DNA from: Sphingobium sp.
GTDB taxonomy: Bacteria; Pseudomonadota; Alphaproteobacteria; Sphingomonadales; Sphingomonadaceae
NCBI RefSeq assembly: GCF_003248505.1
Contig: NZ_QFOA01000068.1
Location: 1 to 18,895, forward strand
DNA length: 18,895 bases
Direction of reading: 5' to 3'
The translations under genes and the position numbers were made by a program. Shown in pieces: positions 13,659 to 18,895 of the stretch (its first letter is position 1; every line of letters begins with the position of its first letter). Below the pieces are notes generated by a model that worked only from the letters and a program-made list of their open reading frames with translations, had not been told where the DNA came from and ran no database searches.

Positions 13659-15260
13659 ATGGCCAAGATCAACCGTATTCCTACCATCCTGATGGCAAGC
13701 TGCGCCTGCATCGGCCTGAGCGCCTGCGGGGCGGACGATATCGCGTCGCCAGGCGAAGGCACCATCGTCATTCCCGCGCCGACCCCGACGCCCACACCGA
13801 CTCCTACGCCAACCCCTACCCCCACGCCCACGGCTGTGACGCCCGCCGCGAACTGCCCCAGCATCGCCGGTCCGGACCAGCTTGCCAATCTCGGCACCAT
13901 TTCCGACGCGAGCGGCAACACCTGGCGCAACTGCGCCTTCCCCGCACGCTTCACCGCGTCGACGGCGATCGCGAAGACCCCCGGAGTCATCTATTCGTTG
14001 CCGGGCCGCGTGGATGTCGGCACCGATCAGGGACCGTCGAGCACCAACAGCGTCGTCACGCTGAACATCGATCCGGGCGTCGTCGTGTTCGCCTCGACCG
14101 GCAACGCCTATCTCGCCGTCAATCGCGGCAACAAGCTCAATGCCGTCGGCACCGCCACGCAGCCGATCATCTTCACGAGCCGTGAAAACGTGACCGGCGC
14201 TGCCACCGACCAGTCGTCCGGCCAGTGGGGCGGCGTCGTGCTGCTCGGTCGCGCGAAGATCACCGACTGTCAGGCTCCGGCCGCCGCGCCCGGCACCGTG
14301 GCGTGCGAGCGCGATACCGAAGGCACCAGCAACGCGCTCTACGGCGGCGCGAACGACGCCGACAATTCGGGCCGCATGTCCTATGTCCAGATCCGCTATT
14401 CCGGTTTTGTCCTGGCGGACGGCAAGGAACTGCAGGGCCTGACGCCTTCGGGCATCGGCACCGGCACGCAGCTCGACCATATCCAGATCCACAACAGCTC
14501 CGACGACGGGATCGAAATCTTCGGCGGCGCGGCGAACCTCAAATATCTGGTGCTGACCGGCAACGAAGATGACAATCTCGACACGGACGTGGGCTTCCGC
14601 GGCACCGCGCAATATCTGATCTCGGTGCAGCGCGCGAACAACAATATCGGCGATACCTTCCTCGAAACCGACTCCAACGGTTCGAGCACCAACAGCAACG
14701 CCAGCGAGGACGCCCTGCCCCGCCAGTATCTGAAGGTTGCGAACTTTACCCATATCCAGCGGTCGAACACCGGCGACGACGGCGCTTCGATGCTACTGCG
14801 CGGCGGCGCCGATCTGACGCTGGTGAACGGCATCATCGTCAGCCCCGACCAGAGCTGCCTGCGCATCAACGGCGCAGCGGCGGTGCGCGACGCCGACACG
14901 GCGCTTCAGGACGCGGGCAAGCCGCGCTACCTCTCTGTCGTGATGCAGTGCAACGGCACCCCGTTCAAGGGAACGGGCAGCGGCGTCGACGCGGCGCTGG
15001 TGCAGTCGATCTTCACCGCCGGCGCAAACAACAGCTTCACCTATACGCCGTCGCTGACCAGCCTGTTCATCAACGGCCCGACCGAAACCGCCCGCACCGC
15101 GATCGATCCCAAGACGATCGACAGCGCGTTCAACACCACCAACTATGTCGGCGCGGTCAAGGACAGCAACGACAACTGGTACGCAGGCTGGACCTGCAAT
15201 TCGGTGACGGCGAGCTTCGGCAGCACGTCGAAGGCCTGCACCGCCATCCCGACGACCTGA
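13659..15260 (+). CDS. Large Cys-rich lipoprotein with (Thr-Pro)8 linker and probable beta-helix body
   Basis: A 533-residue protein with a lipoprotein signal peptide (lipobox LSAC, lipidated C23, then Gly-Ala, so no inner-membrane retention Asp). A linker holds eight Thr-Pro pairs (residues 42-57). The body (about 65-533) is rich in Gly, Asn, Asp and Ser with short repeated strands (SGQWGGVVLLGRAK, HIQIHNSSDDGIEIFGGAANL, LTGNEDDNLDTD), which suggests a right-handed parallel beta-helix. About eight further Cys point to disulfides outside the cytoplasm. GGAGCGGAG precedes the ATG. I infer a surface lipoprotein exported by the neighbouring T2SS that partners the TonB receptor downstream; its phosphate-starvation control is inferred from the upstream PhoB box. 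The Caulobacter ElpS lipoprotein (T2SS-secreted, induced by phosphate starvation) is a functional parallel only. The exact family name is not recognised, and a polysaccharide or phosphoester-binding role is open. Confidence 0.85.
   Translation: MAKINRIPTILMASCACIGLSACGADDIASPGEGTIVIPAPTPTPTPTPTPTPTPTPTAVTPAANCPSIAGPDQLANLGTISDASGNTWRNCAFPARFTASTAIAKTPGVIYSLPGRVDVGTDQGPSSTNSVVTLNIDPGVVVFASTGNAYLAVNRGNKLNAVGTATQPIIFTSRENVTGAATDQSSGQWGGVVLLGRAKITDCQAPAAAPGTVACERDTEGTSNALYGGANDADNSGRMSYVQIRYSGFVLADGKELQGLTPSGIGTGTQLDHIQIHNSSDDGIEIFGGAANLKYLVLTGNEDDNLDTDVGFRGTAQYLISVQRANNNIGDTFLETDSNGSSTNSNASEDALPRQYLKVANFTHIQRSNTGDDGASMLLRGGADLTLVNGIIVSPDQSCLRINGAAAVRDADTALQDAGKPRYLSVVMQCNGTPFKGTGSGVDAALVQSIFTAGANNSFTYTPSLTSLFINGPTETARTAIDPKTIDSAFNTTNYVGAVKDSNDNWYAGWTCNSVTASFGSTSKACTAIPTT
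13782..13832 (+). repeat. (Thr-Pro)8-Thr linker coding repeat
   Basis: Eight consecutive Thr-Pro codon pairs plus one Thr. The codons are mixed (Thr as ACC, ACG, ACA and ACT; Pro as CCG, CCC, CCT and CCA), so the DNA is not a clean microsatellite. That points to selection on the protein sequence. Confidence 0.95.
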
Positions 15261-15279
15261 TCGACCCGCTACCTCAACA

Positions 15280-15318
15280 GGGGCGGGGGAGCGTGGCATC
15301 GCTTCCCCGCCCCCTTTT
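15280..15318 (+). terminator. Terminator or attenuator between the lipoprotein and TonB-receptor genes
   Basis: A 14-bp stem with one G-T pair: GGGGCGGGGGAGCG (15280-15293) against the C-rich arm 15300-15313, with a 6-nt loop. It is followed by TTTT (15315-15318). It starts 19 nt after the lipoprotein stop and ends 29 nt before the receptor ATG. With only four T it may stop only part of the transcripts, which would set the lipoprotein above the receptor. Confidence 0.7.
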
Positions 15319-15347
15319 GCACAGAATTTCCCAAGGGGGACTATAGC

Positions 15348-18047
15348 ATGTCGAAGCCGCTCAGCCTGGCGCGCCTGCTCCTGATTTCCACGGCCCTGTC
15401 GGCACCCGCCGTGTCGGCGCAAACCAATCCTTCCGGCGCGTCCAGCGCGGGCGCCGGCGACGCGGGCATGACGACCACGCCAAGCGCCGCCGACGAAGCT
15501 GCCGCGCAGGAAGGACGCGTCGACGTGTCCATTCCCGGTGCCGACATCGTCGTGACGGGCCGGCGCACCACCAATGTGTCGCAGGCCGCACCGCAGGTCG
15601 TGAACGTCCTGTCCGCCGCCGACATCAAACGGACCGGCGAAGGCGATATCGCCGGATCGCTCCAGCGCGTCACCGGCCTGTCGGTCGTATCAGGCGGCTA
15701 TGTCTATGTCCGCGGTCTTGGCGACCGCTATTCGCTCGCGCTGCTGAACGGTTCGCCCCTTCCCAGCCCCGAGCCGCTCAAGCGCGTCGTTCCGCTCGAC
15801 ATCTTCCCGACCAGCGTCATCGCATCGACCCTGGTCCAGAAAAGCTATTCCGCCAACTTCCCCGGCGAATTCGGCGGCGGCGTCATCAACCTGACGACCA
15901 AGGCGATCCCGACCGAATCCTACCTGGAATTCGGCGTCGGCAGTTCGGCCAACACCGAAACGTCGGGGCAGATGGGTTATACCTATTATGGCAGCAAGTC
16001 CGACTGGACGGGTTTCGATGACGGAACTCGCAACCTGCCGTCCCGCCTGCGGTCGATCATCGACAGCGGCGTGCCCTTTTCCAACCAGAAGCGGTCGGAC
16101 ATCCAGGCTGCCGCGATGCAGCTTCAGAACAGCAACACCTCCGTTCTTCAGCGCACGAACAGCCTGCCTTTCAACTTTTCCGGATCGGTGAACGCAGGCA
16201 CGGCAATGGACATCGGCGGCGACGGTCGCCTCGGCGTCATCGCCACTGCGTCCTACAGCAACAAATGGCGTACCCGCTCTTCGCTGCAACAGGCGTCACT
16301 GAACGTCGAACAGGGCGCAGGCCGGAATTTCACGCAGGTGAGCACCGACAATCAGGTGACGGTGAACGGCCTGCTGGGTATCGGTCTGGAACTGGGCAAG
16401 CAGAAGATCCGCTGGACCAACCTCTACATCCGCGACACTTTGAAGCGCGCGGCGCTGGCGGTCGGCACCAATGACGGCCTGATCCAGGGCGCCGATTATA
16501 TGAACCAGAATACGGCCTGGTACGAGCGGCAACTGATCGACACGCAGGTCGTGGGCGAATTCAAGCTGGGCGACGTCAGCCTCGACATGCGGGGCGGCTA
16601 CGCCAATTCGCAGCGCGAAGCGCCTTATGAGCGTGAGTTCGTATATGTTCGTTCGAACCGGGCGCTGGCGACCGATCCGGTGGGCGACCGCTTCGTGAAC
16701 GCGCTCAATCGCCAGCGCGGCGATGCGTCCGTTACGTTCAGCGATCTGAACGAGGATCTGTGGTCGGCAGGTGCGGACCTTACCTACAAGGCGACGCCCG
16801 ATATCACGCTGACCGCCGGATACGCGTTCACCGACACCAAGCGGACGTCATCGCGATACGAGCTGCATTATGACGCGGTGAACCTGCCCATCCCCGTTCA
16901 GCAACTGCGTCCCGACTATCTCGTGTCGGATGCGACCATCCGGTTGTTCGACCTGACGCTGCTCGACTTTTCCAGCAATTATCCTGTCTACGATGCCGCG
17001 CTGCGCGTCCATGCAGGTTATGCGCAGGTCCAGGTCGAACCGGTTGCGGGCGTGTCGATCAACGCAGGCGTCCGTTACGAAAAGGGGCGCCAGTCTGTGA
17101 CCGGCGTGGACGTCTACAACACCGGGATCACACCCCGGAATGGCATCAACAAGGAATATTGGCTGCCTGCCGTCACGCTTACCGTCGAAGCGGCGAAGGG
17201 GCTCCAGTTCCGCGCGAGCGGTTCCAAGACGATCGCGCGGCCGCAGTTCCGCGAACTGATCGCCCAGCCGTTCCTCGACACCGAATCGAACCGCTTCTAT
17301 CGCGGCAACCCCTTCCTTCAGGACAGCGAACTCTGGAACGCGGACATCCGCGCCGAATGGTATATGGGCCGGGACGAGAGGATCACGGCGGCGGCCTTTT
17401 ACAAGAAGATCGACAATCCGATCGAAACATACACCACGATCACCGATACCTACAACGTCACGACCAGCTTCGCCAACGCGCCCGAAGCCACGCTCTATGG
17501 CGCGGAGTTCGAGCTTCAGAAATATGTCCCGCTGGATCGCATGGATTCGACCTTCTTCCAGAGCCGGCGCATCGCGCTGATCGGGAACTACACCTACACC
17601 CAGTCGAAGCTGAAGGTGAAGGAGGGCGACACCACCATCCCCTATACCTTCACCACCGGACCTCTTCCGGCGGCGTCGGACTATTTCCTGAACGGCGTAC
17701 CGCTGACCGGTCAGTCGGATCATCTGGCGAACATCCAGATCGGGCTGGAAGATACCGACCGCCTGTCTCAACAGACGTTCTTGCTGACCTACGCCAGCCC
17801 GCGCGTGACCAGCCGCGGCCCGAACCTGCAACCCGATATCAAGGAAAAGCCCGGCTTCACGCTCGACTTCGTGGCGCGGCAGGCAGTCAAGCTGCCCGGC
17901 GGCGTCAACAGCGAGTTCAAGTTCGAAGCGCGCAACATCACCGGTCGGAAGTTCCAGGAATTTCAGGAAGCCGGCGGAAACAAGGTGTTCTATAACCGGT
18001 ACAAGATCGGCACGACGATTGCCGCATCGCTGACCGTGGCGTTCTGA
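15348..18047 (+). CDS. TonB-dependent outer-membrane receptor
   Basis: An 899-residue precursor with a signal peptide (about 1-24, cut after VSA), a TonB box DIVVTG (66-71), and a plug domain (about 73-190). The plug carries YVRGLGDRYSLALLNG, a PSPEPLKRVVPLDIFP segment and the closing GEFGGGVINL. A long 22-strand type barrel ends in aromatic Phe (TVAF), as outer-membrane proteins do. It imports a ligand with energy from TonB-ExbBD. The ligand is not readable from sequence. The position behind a PhoB box and a surface lipoprotein suggests a phosphorus-containing or lipoprotein-captured compound. AAGGGGGA lies 7 nt before the ATG. The gene stands 87 nt after the lipoprotein, with a terminator-like hairpin between. 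Confidence 0.95.
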   Translation: MSKPLSLARLLLISTALSAPAVSAQTNPSGASSAGAGDAGMTTTPSAADEAAAQEGRVDVSIPGADIVVTGRRTTNVSQAAPQVVNVLSAADIKRTGEGDIAGSLQRVTGLSVVSGGYVYVRGLGDRYSLALLNGSPLPSPEPLKRVVPLDIFPTSVIASTLVQKSYSANFPGEFGGGVINLTTKAIPTESYLEFGVGSSANTETSGQMGYTYYGSKSDWTGFDDGTRNLPSRLRSIIDSGVPFSNQKRSDIQAAAMQLQNSNTSVLQRTNSLPFNFSGSVNAGTAMDIGGDGRLGVIATASYSNKWRTRSSLQQASLNVEQGAGRNFTQVSTDNQVTVNGLLGIGLELGKQKIRWTNLYIRDTLKRAALAVGTNDGLIQGADYMNQNTAWYERQLIDTQVVGEFKLGDVSLDMRGGYANSQREAPYEREFVYVRSNRALATDPVGDRFVNALNRQRGDASVTFSDLNEDLWSAGADLTYKATPDITLTAGYAFTDTKRTSSRYELHYDAVNLPIPVQQLRPDYLVSDATIRLFDLTLLDFSSNYPVYDAALRVHAGYAQVQVEPVAGVSINAGVRYEKGRQSVTGVDVYNTGITPRNGINKEYWLPAVTLTVEAAKGLQFRASGSKTIARPQFRELIAQPFLDTESNRFYRGNPFLQDSELWNADIRAEWYMGRDERITAAAFYKKIDNPIETYTTITDTYNVTTSFANAPEATLYGAEFELQKYVPLDRMDSTFFQSRRIALIGNYTYTQSKLKVKEGDTTIPYTFTTGPLPAASDYFLNGVPLTGQSDHLANIQIGLEDTDRLSQQTFLLTYASPRVTSRGPNLQPDIKEKPGFTLDFVARQAVKLPGGVNSEFKFEARNITGRKFQEFQEAGGNKVFYNRYKIGTTIAASLTVAF

Positions 18048-18071
18048 TCGCGAAGACCGCGCTCCAACATG

Positions 18072-18100
18072 CGAAAGGCCGGGAAACCCCCGGCCTTTCG
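18072..18100. terminator. Bidirectional terminator between the TonB receptor and TPR genes
   Basis: A perfect 12-bp stem, CGAAAGGCCGGG (18072-18083) and its complement (18089-18100), with a 5-nt loop. The outer AAA/TTT pairs give a short T-run in both directions. It lies between two converging genes and can end both. Confidence 0.85.
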
Positions 18101-18139
18101 ACATTCCACCACGGATCGAACGATCCGGCCGGGACTCAA

Positions 18140-18526
18140 TCACCGCATCGCATAGGCCGGGTTCAGTCGGGTCAAGGCCTTCTGTGCCACCGCGCGCGAC
18201 GATCCTTCGGTGCCGTCCGCCAGGATCAGCGTCAACTCAGGGGCCGACCGGGCGGCGCGATAGGCTTCGCGCGCCTGTGCCATCCGACCGAGACCGGCAT
18301 AGGCATTGCCGAGATTGATGAGCCGCGCCGGGTCGTTTTCACCGTAGACACGCATCGGTTCGAGCTTGCGTCGCGCGGCCTCGAACTGCCCGTTGCCAAT
18401 GGCCTTCGCAGCGAGCCGCCCATCGGGCACCCCTACGACGACGAGGTCCTGCCCGTCGGCGGCAAGCGCCATAGCGGGCATGATCGCCGCCAATGCCAGC
18501 CCCATGAATGCCGCCGCTTTCAACAT
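18140..18526 (-). CDS. Small periplasmic TPR-like protein
   Basis: A 128-residue precursor. The signal peptide is about residues 1-22 (MLKAAAFMGLALAAIMPAMALA). The mature part has one clear tetratricopeptide-like helix pair, QFEAARRKLEPM and then RLINLGNAYAGLGRMAQAREAYRAARSA, matching the TPR pattern of small and large residues. The C-terminal part (AVAQKALTRLNPAYAMR) may form a third helix. TPR pairs mediate protein contacts, so a chaperone or assembly role in the envelope is possible but not shown. The ATG at 18526 was chosen because GGAGG lies about 9 nt upstream; the frame is open further up, to 18598, without a good site. It converges on the TonB receptor gene. Confidence 0.82.
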   Translation of the reverse strand: MLKAAAFMGLALAAIMPAMALAADGQDLVVVGVPDGRLAAKAIGNGQFEAARRKLEPMRVYGENDPARLINLGNAYAGLGRMAQAREAYRAARSAPELTLILADGTEGSSRAVAQKALTRLNPAYAMR

Positions 18527-18661
18527 CTCCCGATCCTCCAAAAAACCTTCCACTATAGTGAGGATTATTTCATCTTGATGACATTGGCGCAATAGCACGG
18601 AATTGTCGGCGAAAGAACTTTTACACGTTGCTAATCAATAGCTTATCATTTTTACGCATCA

Positions 18662-18692
18662 TTGTCATAAAAGCGTAATCGAAACGCGAACC
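18662..18692 (+). promoter_or_regulatory. Weak PhoB-box-like repeat
   Basis: TTGTCAT (18662-18668), then AAAA, then GCGTAAT (18673-18679), then CGAA, with a third unit ACGCGAA that is poor. The 7+4 spacing and the AT-rich first linker fit a Pho box, but only one unit is perfect. It would serve the transcript that carries the hairpins at 18766-18830. Confidence 0.3.
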
Positions 18693-18765
18693 CCATCCGA
18701 GCCCGATTCGCGGCGAATGCGGGCGTGAACGATGGTCAGCTATTCGGTGCGTCGGGGATGGGAGT

Positions 18766-18830
18766 GGGAGGCTTCTGTTGCCCGGTGCCTCCCGTACCGC
18801 TGAATTCCCTTCTGTTGCCCGGTGGGTTCA
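18766..18830 (+). ncRNA. Two hairpins with the same 14-nt loop; candidate structured leader or small RNA
   Basis: Hairpin 1 has stem GGGAGGC (18766-18772) with GCCTCCC (18787-18793). Hairpin 2 has stem CCC (807-809 of this block, 18807-18809) with GGG (18824-18826), extended by TGAA/TTCA (18801-18804 with 18827-18830) across a 2-nt bulge. Both enclose exactly TTCTGTTGCCCGGT. The stems differ in sequence but both pair, as expected of a structured RNA whose loops carry the function. It lies about 20 nt before a possible start codon at 18850. No Rfam family is recognised from memory. The strand is assumed from that gene. Confidence 0.5.
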
Positions 18831-18849
18831 ACCGCGCTATTTTAGAGTA

Positions 18850-18895
18850 ATGTCAGGCCGTGAGGCCCTCAATTACGCTGCAATGGCGAGTGCTT
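18850..18895 (+). CDS. Start of an unidentified gene (truncated by window end)
   Basis: From ATG at 18850 the frame reads MSGREALNYAAMASA and is open to the edge. Only 15 residues are visible, the ribosome binding site is weak (AGAG three bases upstream), and no family can be assigned. It is listed because the two-hairpin element lies just upstream. Confidence 0.35.
   Translation, partial: MSGREALNYAAMASA

Noticed and set aside
16848..18143. A 431-codon frame on the - strand opposite the TonB receptor
   Set aside because: Shadow of the receptor gene; composition is antisense-like and it runs into the bidirectional terminator.
18556..18582. A GTCAT on the - strand upstream of the TPR-like gene as a Pho box
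   Set aside because: Only one unit matches; the in-phase neighbours read GAAAT and CACTA, which is not enough for a call.

Overview
The window is high-GC and looks like an alphaproteobacterial chromosome, most likely a sphingomonad (order Sphingomonadales). The support is codon use, the style of the TonB-dependent receptor and lipoprotein, and the compact Gsp proteins. Genus cannot be set from sequence reading alone.

Layout. Positions 1-199 hold the 3' end of an Asn/Ala-rich lipoprotein gene on the + strand, followed by an intrinsic terminator. Then come a doubtful 82-codon reading frame on the - strand (300-548) and tRNA-Pro(TGG) on the + strand (707-783). From 12663 down to 825 the - strand carries a complete type II secretion (T2SS) operon in the order gspC-D-E-F-G-H-I-J-K-L-M-N-O. 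It contains its own prepilin peptidase, and nearly every gene overlaps the next by 4 or 8 nt, or by about 30 nt. Divergent from gspC is a prolyl 4-hydroxylase-type Fe(II)/2-oxoglutarate dioxygenase (12803-13453). It is followed by a large lipoprotein with a (Thr-Pro)8 linker and a probable beta-helix body (13659-15260), then an 899-residue TonB-dependent receptor (15348-18047). A shared bidirectional terminator separates the receptor from a small periplasmic TPR-like protein on the - strand (18140-18526). The right edge (18527-18895) holds two hairpins with an identical 14-nt loop in front of the start of an unidentified gene.

How it fits together. Two promoters carry arrays of the PhoB half-site GTCAT at an exact 11-bp period. 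One, in front of gspC, has four perfect copies pointing at the T2SS operon. The other, in front of the lipoprotein gene, has four in-phase copies plus a fifth two turns on. The simplest reading is a phosphate-starvation locus. Under phosphate limitation the cell would build a T2SS, a surface lipoprotein that is probably one of its substrates, and a TonB receptor that takes up the released ligand. The dioxygenase between them has the collagen-type prolyl 4-hydroxylase active site, and the adjacent lipoprotein has an ideal Thr-Pro repeat. This suggests that the linker is hydroxylated before export. That last idea is inference and is the most novel one here.
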